DNA of 64,000 nucleotides from Proteus alimentorum (GCF_002607735.1 NZ_NBVR01000018.1:124001-188000), one strand, 5' to 3'; shown: positions 43,338 through 52,559, counted from the first letter of the stretch. Notes: generated by a model not told the origin, from the sequence alone. Program-made: numbers and translations.

Positions 43338-43448
43338 TAATAAATGTAGGTTTTGTGGCTGAGTTTTTGGGATATTTTAAATTAATAATGTTCTGTTTTT
43401 TATTTTTTAAACTTTAAATATATTTATTAAATACCAAACTAATTAAAT

Positions 43449-43480
43449 AAAAAAAGCAGAGAATAATCTCTGCTTTTTTT
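43449..43480. terminator. ettA terminator
   Basis: AAAAAAAGCAGAGA (43449-43462) and TCTCTGCTTTTTTT (43467-43480) form a 14-bp stem with a 4-base loop and A/T runs on each side, 29 bases beyond the ettA stop. Confidence 0.88.
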
Positions 43481-43508
43481 TATTATCGAATACAGTAAGT
43501 AAATTCGA

Positions 43509-45176
43509 TTATTTACTCATGCGCTTGTATTTCATGCGACGAGGCTGAATAGCATCGTTACCTAATGTCCGCTTTTTGTATTCTTCATACTCGGTAAAGT
43601 TACCTTCGAAGAATTCCACTTTACCTTCATCTTGGTAATCGATGATATGTGTGGCAATACGGTCAAGGAACCAACGGTCATGGGAAATAACCATGGCGCA
43701 ACCTGGGAACTCTAGCAGGGCATTTTCTAATGCACGTAAAGTTTCAACGTCAAGGTCGTTAGTTGGTTCATCGAGCAGTAACATGTTACCGCCAACTTGT
43801 AGCAGTTTAGCAAGATGCAAACGACCACGCTCACCACCAGAAAGTTCGCCAACACGTTTACCTTGGTCAACGCCTTTAAAGTTAAAGCGACCGACATACG
43901 CTCGGCTTGGAATTTCAAAGTTACCAATACGCATAATGTCTTGGCCACCTGAAACTTCTTCCCAAACAGTTTTACTGTCGTCCATACTATCGCGGAACTG
44001 ATCAACCGATGCTAACTTAACAGTATCACCTAACACTAAGGTACCTGAGTCTGGTTGCTCTTGGCCCGAGATCATACGAAATAGTGTTGATTTACCTGCA
44101 CCGTTAGGACCGATAATACCGACAATTGCCCCCTTAGGAATAGAGAAGCTTAAATCATCAATTAGAACGCGATCACCATAAGATTTTGTTAGATTATTAA
44201 TTTCTAACACTTTATCCCCTAAACGTGGTCCAGGTGGAATAAAGAGTTCACTGGTTTCATTACGTTTTTGATAATCAACGCTATTAAGTTCTTCAAAGCG
44301 AGCAAGGCGAGCCTTGCCTTTTGCTTGACGACCTTTAGGATTTTGGCGGATCCACTCAAGTTCTTTCTGAATAGATTTATGGCGAGCTGCTTCAGTTGCC
44401 GCTTCTTGCTCAAGACGTGCGTCTTTTTGCTCTAACCATGAAGAGTAGTTACCTTCCCATGGAATACCTTCACCACGGTCAAGTTCTAAGATCCAACCCG
44501 CAACGTTATCTAGGAAGTAACGGTCGTGCGTGATCGCCACAACAGTGCCTTCATAATCATGTAAGAAGCGTTCTAACCAAGCTACAGATTCTGCGTCTAA
44601 GTGGTTAGTAGGTTCATCTAATAACAGCATATCTGGTTTTTCTAACAGAAGACGACAGATAGCAACACGGCGGCGTTCACCCCCTGAAAGTTTCTCAATT
44701 TTAGCGTCCCATTCAGGTAAACGCAGTGCTTCTGCTGCACGCTCTAATTGATTTTCAAGGTTATGACCATCATGAGATTGAATAATCGCCTCTAACTGAC
44801 CTTGTTCTTTTGCTAATTTATCGAAATCAGCATCAGGATCGGCATAAGCCGCATAGACTTCATCAAGGCGGTTTAATGCGTTTTTCAGTTCGCTAACGGC
44901 TTCTTCAACGGCTTCACGTACGGTATGTTCAGGGTTTAATTTTGGTTCTTGTGGTAAGTAACCAATTTTAATACCCGGTTGTGGACGTGCTTCACCTTCG
45001 ATATCAGTATCAATGCCTGCCATGATGCGTAGTAATGTTGATTTACCGGCACCATTAAGACCAAGCACACCAATTTTCGCGCCCGGGAAGAAGCTGAGTG
45101 AAATGTTTTTAAGGATATGTCGCTTAGGTGGGACAATTTTCCCGACACGCAACATACTATAAACGTATTGAGCCAC
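43509..45176 (-). CDS. ettA: Energy-dependent translational throttle protein EttA
   Basis: EttA (555 residues, same as E. coli) is an ABC-F protein without membrane segments. It binds the ribosomal E site and gates entry into elongation according to the ATP/ADP ratio. Two ATPase domains are present: the first with GLNGAGKSTLLRIMAG, LSGGERRRVA and LLLDEPTNHLDAESVAWLE; the second with GPNGAGKSTLFRMISG, LSGGERGRLHLAK and LLLDEPTNDLDVETLRALE. The P-site-tRNA interaction motif region lies between them (about residues 240-320). It is divergent from slt as in E. coli. Confidence 0.97.
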   Translation of the reverse strand: MAQYVYSMLRVGKIVPPKRHILKNISLSFFPGAKIGVLGLNGAGKSTLLRIMAGIDTDIEGEARPQPGIKIGYLPQEPKLNPEHTVREAVEEAVSELKNALNRLDEVYAAYADPDADFDKLAKEQGQLEAIIQSHDGHNLENQLERAAEALRLPEWDAKIEKLSGGERRRVAICRLLLEKPDMLLLDEPTNHLDAESVAWLERFLHDYEGTVVAITHDRYFLDNVAGWILELDRGEGIPWEGNYSSWLEQKDARLEQEAATEAARHKSIQKELEWIRQNPKGRQAKGKARLARFEELNSVDYQKRNETSELFIPPGPRLGDKVLEINNLTKSYGDRVLIDDLSFSIPKGAIVGIIGPNGAGKSTLFRMISGQEQPDSGTLVLGDTVKLASVDQFRDSMDDSKTVWEEVSGGQDIMRIGNFEIPSRAYVGRFNFKGVDQGKRVGELSGGERGRLHLAKLLQVGGNMLLLDEPTNDLDVETLRALENALLEFPGCAMVISHDRWFLDRIATHIIDYQDEGKVEFFEGNFTEYEEYKKRTLGNDAIQPRRMKYKRMSK

Positions 45177-45517
45177 TATAATTACCCTTTGATTATAAAA
45201 GCGATTTTATCTGAGGTGCCACTTTTTGCGCTAAAAACAAATTTTTTGTGATTAAGCCGCGTGTTTATGACACCAAAATGAACAATAGCAAAGTCAATGT
45301 CAGTATTTGCCAAAGACCCGAAAATGATGAAAGTCGCCAGTATACCCGATTTATAAAAGAAAACCTTAGTCAAAAGAGAGGTTTTTATCTACCTTTCGTG
45401 CTTCCTCTGAAAGTAATGAATATTTCTCTTAAAGAGGGGAACTTACATTGTTAATGATTATCATATTAGCTAATGTATTCAGTCTTTGGTGGTTCTATTT
45501 GAAGTGGGAGATATTAC
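45177..45517. promoter_or_regulatory. ettA-slt divergent region with a Fur-like palindrome
   Basis: This 341-base non-coding region holds both promoters. GTTAATGATTATCATATTA at 45450-45468 matches 14 of 19 positions of the classical Fur box and lies 50 bases before the slt start. Neither neighbour is a known iron-regulated gene, so the site may be coincidental. A 68-codon open frame at 45248-45454 lacks a ribosome site and resembles no family. Confidence 0.4.
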
Positions 45518-47437
45518 GTGGTGAAGCAAACATGGTCATTAGCAGTCGCAATAGGAGCATTGTGTTTTTCTACATGGACACAAGCCGATTCATTAAGTGA
45601 ACAACGTGTTCGTTATCAAGAAATTAAAGCCGCATGGGATCTTAAAAAAACAGATGAAGTAGAAAAATTACTCCCAACATTGCAAAGCTACCCGCTTTAT
45701 CCCTATTTGGAATACCGTCAAATTACGGACAATCTTGATGTAATTGCGCCTGCTGTGGTCACTGAATTTGTGGCCAAATATCCTACATTACCGCCAGCAA
45801 AAGCACTGCCTTCATTATTTGTGAATGAATTAGCAAAACGTCAAGAGTGGCAAAATTTACTGACTTTTAGTCCAAATCCGCCAAATCCTAAAGCAGCAAG
45901 ATGTAATTACTATTATGCAAAATGGGCAACAGGTGATATTCAAACAGCATGGATCGGTGCTAAAGAAGCATGGCTAAATGGCACCTCAATGCCATCAAGT
46001 TGTGATCCTCTTTTTGATGAATGGCAAAAGGCGAATCAATTAACACCAGAGTTAGTGTTAGAGCGAATTAATTTAGCCATTAAAAATGGTAATACAGCGC
46101 TTGCTGCTTACTTGGCTCGACGCCTTCCTCAAAATTATCAAACTATTAGCGATGCCTTGGTTGAATTACAAGACTATCCAAACTTAGTTGGACGTTATGC
46201 GAGCGCGCTTTCACCAACAGATTTTACACGCTCCATCATACAATCTGCATTTTCACGTTGGGCCAGAAAAGACGCCGATGCAGCTCGAGCACAGATTGAT
46301 AATATCGCACATGCACAAAAAATGACGGCGAGTGAACGCCAGTTAATGCGTGATACTGTGGCTTGGCAATATATGCCTTATGCGACACCAGAGCAGGTAA
46401 AATGGCGTGATAGCGTTATTCAAGATACGGCATCGGATACATTGCGTGAGCGTCGCGTACGCTTAGCATTAAGCCAAAACCAACCCGCTGAATTGGCATT
46501 GTGGTTGGAAAGACTCTCTCCTGAAAGTAAAAATAAGGAAGAGTGGCGTTATTGGCGAGCAATGGTGTTGCAATCACAAGGTAAAAACAGTGAAGCGCAA
46601 GCTATTTTAGATGCGCTAACACAAAATCGTGGTTTTTATCCAATGGTTGCAGCAGCCAAATTAGGTAAGCCTTATGTGATGGTGATAGATAAAGCCCCTA
46701 GTGTTTCATCAAGCATCCCTAATCAGCCAGAAATACAGCGTGTTCGTGAATTAATGTATTGGCAGATGGATAACTTAGCACGATCAGAGTGGGCAAACTA
46801 TGTTGCTTCACAGCCAGCGCAAATACAGTCTGAATTAGCGCGTTATGCGTATGAGCAAAAATGGGCTGATTTGGCGGTGCAAGCCACGATCACAGGGAAA
46901 ATGTGGGATCACCTAGAAGAACGCTTTCCTCTTGCTTGGCAAAATGAGTTTGAACAGTACACGAAAGATAAATTGATAGATCGAAATTATGCGATGGCGA
47001 TTGCTCGTCAAGAAAGCGCGTGGAACCCTCAAGCTCGCTCTTCAGCGGGTGCAACAGGTTTAATGCAGGTAATGCCAAAAACAGCAGAGTTTACAGTAAA
47101 ACAAGCGGGTATTACGGGGTATGTAAGTAGTGCACAGTTAACTAATCCTGTGAAAAATATTGAGATTGGTACGGCCTATCTTGATTCTGTCTATCAACGT
47201 TTTAATCAAAACCGTATTTTAGCAAGTGCCGCATATAATGCAGGGCCTGCACGTGTTGATCGTTGGTTATCTGATGCGAATGGTCAATTAGATGCGATAG
47301 CCTTTGTTGAAAGTATTCCTTTCGCTGAAACACGAGGTTATGTCAAAAATGTACTCTCTTTTGCTGTTTTCTATAGCTATTTTGCGGGTGAACAGCAGCC
47401 AGTACTGACTGAAAATGAGTGGAATAGTCGGTATTAA
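45518..47437 (+). CDS. slt: Soluble lytic murein transglycosylase
   Basis: Slt (639 residues; E. coli Slt70 is 645) is a periplasmic exo-muramidase that releases 1,6-anhydromuropeptides from peptidoglycan. A signal peptide (about 23 residues, ending WTQA) is followed by a long helical U-shaped domain and a C-terminal goose-lysozyme-like domain: AIARQESAWNPQARSSAGAT with the catalytic Glu, GLMQVMPKTA, NIEIGTAYLD and AAYNAGPARVDRWL. It starts with GTG at 45518 (another GTG is the next codon) preceded by GGGAG. It lies upstream of trpR as in E. coli. Confidence 0.96.
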   Translation: MVKQTWSLAVAIGALCFSTWTQADSLSEQRVRYQEIKAAWDLKKTDEVEKLLPTLQSYPLYPYLEYRQITDNLDVIAPAVVTEFVAKYPTLPPAKALPSLFVNELAKRQEWQNLLTFSPNPPNPKAARCNYYYAKWATGDIQTAWIGAKEAWLNGTSMPSSCDPLFDEWQKANQLTPELVLERINLAIKNGNTALAAYLARRLPQNYQTISDALVELQDYPNLVGRYASALSPTDFTRSIIQSAFSRWARKDADAARAQIDNIAHAQKMTASERQLMRDTVAWQYMPYATPEQVKWRDSVIQDTASDTLRERRVRLALSQNQPAELALWLERLSPESKNKEEWRYWRAMVLQSQGKNSEAQAILDALTQNRGFYPMVAAAKLGKPYVMVIDKAPSVSSSIPNQPEIQRVRELMYWQMDNLARSEWANYVASQPAQIQSELARYAYEQKWADLAVQATITGKMWDHLEERFPLAWQNEFEQYTKDKLIDRNYAMAIARQESAWNPQARSSAGATGLMQVMPKTAEFTVKQAGITGYVSSAQLTNPVKNIEIGTAYLDSVYQRFNQNRILASAAYNAGPARVDRWLSDANGQLDAIAFVESIPFAETRGYVKNVLSFAVFYSYFAGEQQPVLTENEWNSRY

Positions 47438-47499
47438 GAGATAATAACGCGGATTTACCGTTGGAGCCTCTTTGTTCATTAGCAAAGTATGTTATATTG

Positions 47500-47519
47500 C
47501 GTACTAGTTAATGAGTGTG
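47500..47519 (+). promoter_or_regulatory. TrpR operator at the trpR promoter
   Basis: CGTACTAGTTAATGAGTGTG keeps the complete left half of the trp operator consensus (CGTACTAGTTAA) with a degenerate right half. It lies 19 bases before the trpR start, next to a -10-like TATATT and a -35-like TTGTTC, as expected for autoregulation. Confidence 0.7.
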
Positions 47520-47538
47520 GCAAAAAGAGGTTCCCACG

Positions 47539-47850
47539 ATGCAAGATCCTGCATTATCACCCGAAGAGAATGAGCACTGGCTAAGATTTGTTGAGTTATT
47601 ACAACATGCTTTTGAGCAAGATGTGCAATTTCCCATTTTACAACTTTTAATGACGCCTGATGAACGTAGTGCTTTGGCAACACGAGTTCGCATTGTGCAA
47701 GAGTTAATGCGAGGAGATTTAAGTCAGCGTGAGTTAAAAGAAGAGTTAGGCGTTGGTATTGCCACCATCACTAGAGGCTCTAATAGTTTAAAAACAGCGC
47801 CACATGATGTGAAATTATGGCTTGAAAAAGAGCTAATGACGAAAAAATAG
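47539..47850 (+). CDS. trpR: Trp operon repressor TrpR
   Basis: TrpR (103 residues) binds tryptophan and represses trp, aroH-type and its own promoters. The helical dimer core ([15 protein letters not shown]...[24 protein letters not shown]) and the helix-turn-helix ([24 protein letters not shown]) are intact, including the Arg and Ser that contact tryptophan. The ATG at 47539 follows AGAGG at 47526-47530. A GTG at 47515 is also in frame but would overlap the operator. It lies downstream of slt, and a strong terminator follows. Confidence 0.95.
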   Translation: MQDPALSPEENEHWLRFVELLQHAFEQDVQFPILQLLMTPDERSALATRVRIVQELMRGDLSQRELKEELGVGIATITRGSNSLKTAPHDVKLWLEKELMTKK

Positions 47851-47880
47851 TTGCGTTGTGACTTTCTAAACTAGAATAAT

Positions 47881-47923
47881 AAAAAGCCATTTAATTATTT
47901 GATTAAATGGCTTTTTTTGTTTC
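47881..47923. terminator. Terminator between trpR and yjjX
   Basis: AAAAAGCCATTTAAT (47881-47895) and its exact complement (47902-47916) form a 15-bp stem followed by T residues. It suits both convergent genes. Confidence 0.9.
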
Positions 47924-47956
47924 TTAATTATCTAAAAAAACATATCAGATTAATTA

Positions 47957-48493
47957 TTAATCTTCTTTTTGATTGAGTTCTTTATAGATGTCATGAGTGA
48001 CAGGTACTAATGCCAGCACTAATGCTTGTTGATATACAGAAGTGCGACTGAGTAGGCCATCAGTAAAATAACCAATCGCGCCGCCGCGCTGTTTAATGTT
48101 ATCAATCTTTGTTAAGAAAGCCATTTCATCACCAAGCTCACGGCCTTCACGGATCCCTTTTAAGATCTGCTCTGGTAGCATAAGGCTTGCTGAGCGTGAT
48201 TCTCCACGAATTTGACCATGTTCGACAACAATCCAAGCAAAGGTCATATCATCTTCAATACCGGCTTCGACACCCACCCAAAAATCAGCTTCAGGGCGAA
48301 CTTGACGAGCCGCCATCACACGTTGACGTGCGCCAGTTCTCGTTTCTGTATTTCCGATAGGTTGCTGTGGAACACGGCTATCGACATTAATATCTTCAAT
48401 ATCAAAGGTATCTTTACCGAATACTTGCTCAAAAGCGAGTTTTATCGCGTTGATTTTTGCTGGATTCGTAGTGGCTGCAATGACATGATACAT
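47957..48493 (-). CDS. yjjX: Inosine/xanthosine triphosphatase YjjX
   Basis: YjjX (178 residues, E. coli 170) hydrolyses ITP and XTP, keeping deaminated purines out of nucleic acids. It shows the Ham1-like N terminus ([21 protein letters not shown]), the family motif [20 protein letters not shown] and [11 protein letters not shown]. It is divergent from gpmB, 51 bases away, matching the E. coli trpR-yjjX-ytjC order. Confidence 0.94.
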   Translation of the reverse strand: MYHVIAATTNPAKINAIKLAFEQVFGKDTFDIEDINVDSRVPQQPIGNTETRTGARQRVMAARQVRPEADFWVGVEAGIEDDMTFAWIVVEHGQIRGESRSASLMLPEQILKGIREGRELGDEMAFLTKIDNIKQRGGAIGYFTDGLLSRTSVYQQALVLALVPVTHDIYKELNQKED

Positions 48494-48544
48494 AATGAAT
48501 TAATCATCCTTTGAAAAATTAGAGCAGTATAACGGAAAAAATGT

Positions 48545-49192
48545 ATGTTACAGGTCTATCTTGTTCGCCACGGTGAAACTGAATGGAACGTGGCGAGACG
48601 TATTCAAGGGCAATCTGATAGCCCACTAACAGCGAATGGTGTGCGTCAAGCACAGCAAGTGGCTGAAAAAGTAAAATCAGCAGGCATTACCCACATTATC
48701 TCAAGCGATCTTGGCCGTACTCGTCAAACGGCAGAAATCATTGCACAAGCTTGTGGCTGTGAAGTGATAACTGACCCACGTTTACGTGAACTCAATATGG
48801 GCGTTCTTGAACAGCGAGAGATCGCAACATTAAAGACACAAGAAGAGGCTTGGCGCAAGAGTTTGATTGATGGTACACCTGATGGACGAATTCCCCAAGG
48901 AGAATCAATGGCAGAATTAGCAAGTCGTATGCAGGCTGCGCTAAATCAATGCCTTGATTTACCCGAAAATAGCCGTCCACTTTTAGTCAGTCATGGTATT
49001 GCTTTAGGATGCTTATTGAGCACAGTGTTGGGATTACCTGCATATGCAGAACGCCGTTTAAGGCTGCGTAATTGCTCGATTTCACGCGTTGATTATCAAA
49101 ATAGCCCTTGGCTTGCTAATGGTTGGGTGATTGAAACGGCGGGTGATGTGAGTCATCTAACTGATGCTGCACTAGATGAAGTTCAGCGCTAA
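48545..49192 (+). CDS. gpmB: Phosphoglycerate mutase-family phosphatase GpmB/YtjC
   Basis: This 215-residue histidine-phosphatase-superfamily protein is annotated GpmB in many genomes, although true mutase activity is doubtful; E. coli YtjC has phosphatase activity. The catalytic LVRHGETEWN motif (His9), SDLGRTRQTA, the acid-base Glu region (LRELNMGVLEQRE) and the second histidine in VSHGIALGC are present. It lies between yjjX and convergent rob. Confidence 0.93.
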   Translation: MLQVYLVRHGETEWNVARRIQGQSDSPLTANGVRQAQQVAEKVKSAGITHIISSDLGRTRQTAEIIAQACGCEVITDPRLRELNMGVLEQREIATLKTQEEAWRKSLIDGTPDGRIPQGESMAELASRMQAALNQCLDLPENSRPLLVSHGIALGCLLSTVLGLPAYAERRLRLRNCSISRVDYQNSPWLANGWVIETAGDVSHLTDAALDEVQR

Positions 49193-49198
49193 AAAATA

Positions 49199-49237
49199 AA
49201 AGCTCTCTTTTTTATATCACAAAGAGAGCTTTTTCTT
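49199..49237. terminator. Terminator between gpmB and rob
   Basis: AAAGCTCTCTTT (49199-49210) and AAAGAGAGCTTT (49221-49232) form a 12-bp stem with T-rich tails both ways. Confidence 0.85.
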
Positions 49238-50144
49238 ATGCAGTTACATCTTCGCGTTTAATTGGAATATAATATTCAAAACGTTCGATATGATCTTGTG
49301 GCTCAGTCACCATCTCATTGCTGTAACGCACATTTTTAAGATAGTATTTTTCAACGTCATAGCCTTTACGGCGCGTTAATCCCATATTAGGTAAGCAGAC
49401 ACCATAAATTAGGAATAAAAATTCCTGCATTGCACCTCGTTTTGCCTCACCTTCAAAATCAAAGCGAATGTAATCGCCGCCAGCAAGAGAGACTTCATTT
49501 GCTGCATCATCATCGATAAACGTTGCATAGTCCGGCTCAACGGCGGTTGTGTAAAGTACGCGTTGTTCGTCTTCATGCTCATCACTATGTTGTGTATGGT
49601 GAAGCCCATAAACTTGATGAGGGACAGCGTTTATCTTACTCATGTAGTAGCGCCAAAAAGTTTGGCGCATGTTAGAGCAGGCATCAGCCCATTGCTCAAG
49701 AGTGTGGCTACAAGTTTGCTCAATACCAATTAATTTTTTCTCAGATAGCGTTACAAATTCCCATTTAGGTAAATGCTGAGGATCTAAGGTAATTGGTGGA
49801 CAAATACCTACCGCACACCATTCATCAGTACGACGATAAAGCGCGGGTGTTCTATCAAATTGCTTTTTAAAAGCGCGGGTAAAAGTCTGCTGAGAATCAA
49901 AACGATATTGCAAAGCAATGTCTAAAATAGGGCGGCTCGTTAAACGTAATGCCACCGCTGCGCGAGATAGACGCCTTGAACGAATATAAGAACCAATCGC
50001 TTGTCCTGTAACTTCTTTAAACATGCGTTGTAGATGCCACTTGGAGTAACCCGCTTTGGTTGCGACATTATCGAGGGATAATGGCTTATCTAGGTTACTA
50101 TCAAGCCAAGCGAGCAAATCACGTATGATGTTGGTTTGATCCAT
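49236..50144 (-). CDS. rob: Right-origin-binding regulator Rob (AraC family)
   Basis: Rob (302 residues, E. coli 289) activates multidrug-resistance and stress genes of the mar/sox/rob regulon and is induced post-translationally by bile salts or decanoate. The N-terminal DNA-binding domain has SLDNVATKAGYSKWHLQRMFKEVTG and ILDIALQYRFDSQQTFTRAFKKQF. The C-terminal GyrI-like domain (about residues 125-300) holds the ligand pocket and ends near RFEYYIPIK. It is transcribed toward gpmB and divergent from creA. Confidence 0.95.
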   Translation of the reverse strand: MDQTNIIRDLLAWLDSNLDKPLSLDNVATKAGYSKWHLQRMFKEVTGQAIGSYIRSRRLSRAAVALRLTSRPILDIALQYRFDSQQTFTRAFKKQFDRTPALYRRTDEWCAVGICPPITLDPQHLPKWEFVTLSEKKLIGIEQTCSHTLEQWADACSNMRQTFWRYYMSKINAVPHQVYGLHHTQHSDEHEDEQRVLYTTAVEPDYATFIDDDAANEVSLAGGDYIRFDFEGEAKRGAMQEFLFLIYGVCLPNMGLTRRKGYDVEKYYLKNVRYSNEMVTEPQDHIERFEYYIPIKREDVTA

Positions 50145-50347
50145 ACATCTCCCTTAGTCATATTCGTTTATTTATTGCAGTAGATGGTAAAGAGCCTGAA
50201 CATCTATAACAAGTTATATTGTTAGGCAATCGTAAAATATAGTCTTTTTCATCGACTAATGTACACAAATTCTTCTATCAGTAAGTAATGGATTGTTTTA
50301 TTCTAGGCAGAATTATTTTCTCATCTTTTCAATGGAACAAGGTAAAT

Positions 50348-50824
50348 ATGTTAAATTTCAAAAAGATGCTAGCAGTATCTATCTTACTCCCTTTTTCTTT
50401 GATGGCAAAAGCAGAAGAAATTGGTTATGTGGATACGGTATTCAAGTTTTTTGGTGCTAATCATAAAATTGTGATTGAAGCATTTGATGATCCTGAAGTT
50501 AAAAATGTCACGTGTTATTTGAGCCGAGCAAAAACTGGGGGCATTTCAGGGAGCTTAGGTCTTGCTGAAGATACTGCTGATGCGGCTATCTCTTGCCAGC
50601 AAGTAGGGCCTATTGAACTTAGCGAAAAGGTTATTAAAGGGAAAAATAATGGCGATGTTGTTTTCCAGAAAAGAACATCACTAGTATTTAAAAAGCTTCA
50701 AGTTGTACGTTTTTACGATAAACAGCGTCATGCTTTGGTTTACCTGACTTATTCAGATAAAGTCATTGATGGTTCGCCAAAAAATGCGATTAGTGCAGTA
50801 CCTATTATGCCGTGGAAAGAGTGA
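50348..50824 (+). CDS. creA: CreA periplasmic protein
   Basis: CreA (158 residues, E. coli 157) is a small secreted protein of unknown function. A signal peptide ends LMAKA, and the mature part has [24 protein letters not shown], two cysteines likely to form a disulfide ([13 protein letters not shown] and AISCQQVGP) and [14 protein letters not shown]. The ATG at 50348 follows AAGG; the frame is open back to 50288 without a matching N terminus. In E. coli creA is followed by creBCD; those genes are absent here, and arcA is the next gene. Confidence 0.93.
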   Translation: MLNFKKMLAVSILLPFSLMAKAEEIGYVDTVFKFFGANHKIVIEAFDDPEVKNVTCYLSRAKTGGISGSLGLAEDTADAAISCQQVGPIELSEKVIKGKNNGDVVFQKRTSLVFKKLQVVRFYDKQRHALVYLTYSDKVIDGSPKNAISAVPIMPWKE

Positions 50825-50974
50825 TTTTTATTTGCTAGAGAAATTAATGGTTAATAAAATTAATACGAATAGGGTTTAAATATTTTTTTAGAAAGAAGTT
50901 ATCTTTTTTTTAAAAATAGTCGCCGAGATCAATTTTCACCTTTTGTGATTTTATTAAACCTTCTTTAGATAAAG

Positions 50975-51005
50975 AAAACCCCGAATGGTAATTCGGGGTT
51001 TTTTG
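50975..51005. terminator. Terminator between creA and arcA
   Basis: AAAACCCCGAAT (50975-50986) and ATTCGGGGTTTT (50991-51002) form a 12-bp stem with a 4-base loop and T/A runs on both sides. Confidence 0.88.
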
Positions 51006-51034
51006 TTAAGAAAGTGTTTGAGATAGAATCAAAA

Positions 51035-51751
51035 TCACTCGTCTAAATCACCACAAAAGCGATAACCTTCACCATGAATTGTTGCAATGATTTCTGGTGT
51101 ATCTGGTGTTGACTCAAAATGCTTACGAATACGACGGATGGTTACGTCAACAGTACGATCATGAGGTTTCAGTTCACGGCCTGTCATTTTCTTCAGTAAT
51201 TCTGCACGAGTTTGGATTTTTCCTGGGTTCTCGCAGAAATGTAGCATCGCACGAAATTCACTGCGTGGTAATTTGTATTGTTCACCAGCAGGGCTGATTA
51301 GTGAGCGACTGTTAATATCAAGCTCCCAACCATTGAATTTATAGCTTTCAACTAAACGACGTTCTTCTGTGCCATTAACTAAATTCATGGTACGTGACAG
51401 TAAGTTACGTGCACGAATCGTTAATTCACGAGGGTTAAATGGTTTAGTAATGTAATCATCGGCACCAATCTCTAGGCCTAAGATTTTATCAACTTCATTA
51501 TCACGACCTGTTAGGAACATTAATGCAACACTTGCCTGTTCACGTAATTCACGAGCAAGTAACAGCCCGTTTTTACCAGGAAGGTTAATGTCCATAATGA
51601 CCAGATTAATATCATGATCAGATAGAACATTGTGCATTTCGTTGCCATCTGTGGCTTCGTGTACGATATACCCTTCAGCTTCGAATATGCTTTTCAGGGT
51701 ATTACGAGTAACAACTTCATCTTCAACAATCAGAATGTGCGGGGTTTGCAT
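51035..51751 (-). CDS. arcA: Response regulator ArcA
   Basis: ArcA (238 residues, same as E. coli) is the DNA-binding partner of ArcB. When phosphorylated under low oxygen it represses aerobic metabolism genes. The receiver domain has ILIVEDE at the N terminus, the phospho-acceptor in [10 protein letters not shown] (Asp54), the conserved Thr in MFLTGRDNE and Lys in [11 protein letters not shown]. The OmpR-type winged helix includes [17 protein letters not shown] and [15 protein letters not shown]. Its cognate kinase gene arcB lies about 42 kb away in this window. Confidence 0.97.
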   Translation of the reverse strand: MQTPHILIVEDEVVTRNTLKSIFEAEGYIVHEATDGNEMHNVLSDHDINLVIMDINLPGKNGLLLARELREQASVALMFLTGRDNEVDKILGLEIGADDYITKPFNPRELTIRARNLLSRTMNLVNGTEERRLVESYKFNGWELDINSRSLISPAGEQYKLPRSEFRAMLHFCENPGKIQTRAELLKKMTGRELKPHDRTVDVTIRRIRKHFESTPDTPEIIATIHGEGYRFCGDLDE

Positions 51752-52404
51752 ATTTGCTACCTAAAATTACCAAAAATAGAAAAAGGAAATCTGTGTTTAA
51801 CTTCTGTGTGTGCGCTTGTGTGGTTATTCATTTTTGTTATTAGCACGTAAAAATTAGACCCAGATTGAAATTCGATAAATAACCATCACGTTATTACAAA
51901 AATTGCAATTTTAATCGATAATGGACGCTAAAATCAGAATGCAAAACGCCCATAGTCTATTAACAGCAATATAACACCAGTTGTATTAAATACCATCTAA
52001 AAAGCTAACTTTTGTTGACACATATCAAAATCAAGATAACAGCTTAACCTTGATTTCAATAGTTAACTATATAATTTGATTTATGTAATGTAAAAGAAAA
52101 ATATATGTTAAATATAGTGGGGGTTTATTTTTTTTCCAGTTTTGTTACACAATTTAAACTAGCATAAAATACCTTATTCCTCATAAAAGTACAAATCCCC
52201 AAATAACCCTAAAATAGTAGCTTTATTTTCTTTGTTTATCCCTTTGTGATAGCAATATTTATACTACAATAGGGGTAAGGAACGAATAAATTTTATTTAA
52301 GTTGAGTTTGTTTTTTGGTGAAAGAAAAGAAAAAATTTGACATCTCTCTCGCTTTGCTTTAACCAGTATATAGTCAAACTAATTTTGAGACAGACAGGAT
52401 AGTT
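51752..52404. other. Non-coding region between arcA and thrL
   Basis: About 650 bases with no credible gene. It must contain the long arcA leader/promoter (left part) and the thr promoter (right end). In E. coli, yjjY and lasT lie between arcA and thrL; neither is recognisable here. Confidence 0.65.
52337..52374 (+). promoter_or_regulatory. thr operon promoter
   Basis: A consensus -35 TTGACA (52337-52342) is followed by TTTAACCAGTATATAG (52358-52373), strikingly like the E. coli thr promoter block TTTAACCAATATAGG. The spacing between TTGACA and TATATA is longer than standard, so the functional hexamers may differ from the obvious ones. Confidence 0.65.
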
Positions 52405-52488
52405 ATGCGTATTTACAGCCCAGCTAAAATGACAATTATTACCACCACCACCGGAATTTTATATTGCGGGGCGGGCTGTCGCATATAA
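52405..52488 (+). CDS. thrL: thr operon leader peptide
   Basis: This 27-residue leader (MRIYSPAKMTIITTTTGILY..., ending CGAGCRI) follows AGGA at 52396-52399. It contains five threonine codons (four consecutive ACC) and five isoleucine codons. By analogy with E. coli thrL (21 residues), stalling of the ribosome at these codons when charged Thr- or Ile-tRNA is scarce prevents the terminator from forming and lets thrABC be transcribed. The terminator hairpin begins 20 bases after its stop. An internal ATG at 52429 lacks a ribosome site. Confidence 0.9.
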   Translation: MRIYSPAKMTIITTTTGILYCGAGCRI

Positions 52489-52507
52489 AAAACGAAAATC
52501 GAAAAAG

Positions 52508-52536
52508 CCCGCATTGAGAAATGCGGGTTTTTTTTT
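52508..52536 (+). terminator. thr attenuator
   Basis: CCCGCATT (52508-52515) and AATGCGGG (52520-52527) form an 8-bp GC-rich stem with a GAGA loop, followed by nine T residues: an intrinsic terminator between thrL and thrA. GC-rich bases inside thrL (GCGGGGCGGGC near 52466-52476) could pair with the left arm as the antiterminator. Confidence 0.92.
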
Positions 52537-52559
52537 GGGTAAAAAATCAGGAGAGCTGT

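Noticed and set aside
43338-43420. Open stretch reading KYPKNSATKPTFINGLFYDND just upstream of the broken toxin gene
   Set aside because: It could be the original N terminus joined by a frameshift, but there is no start codon and no homologue I can name, so it is not annotated.
45248-45454. 68-codon plus-strand open frame in the ettA-slt gap
   Set aside because: No ribosome site, no family resemblance, and it occupies the promoter region of two core genes.
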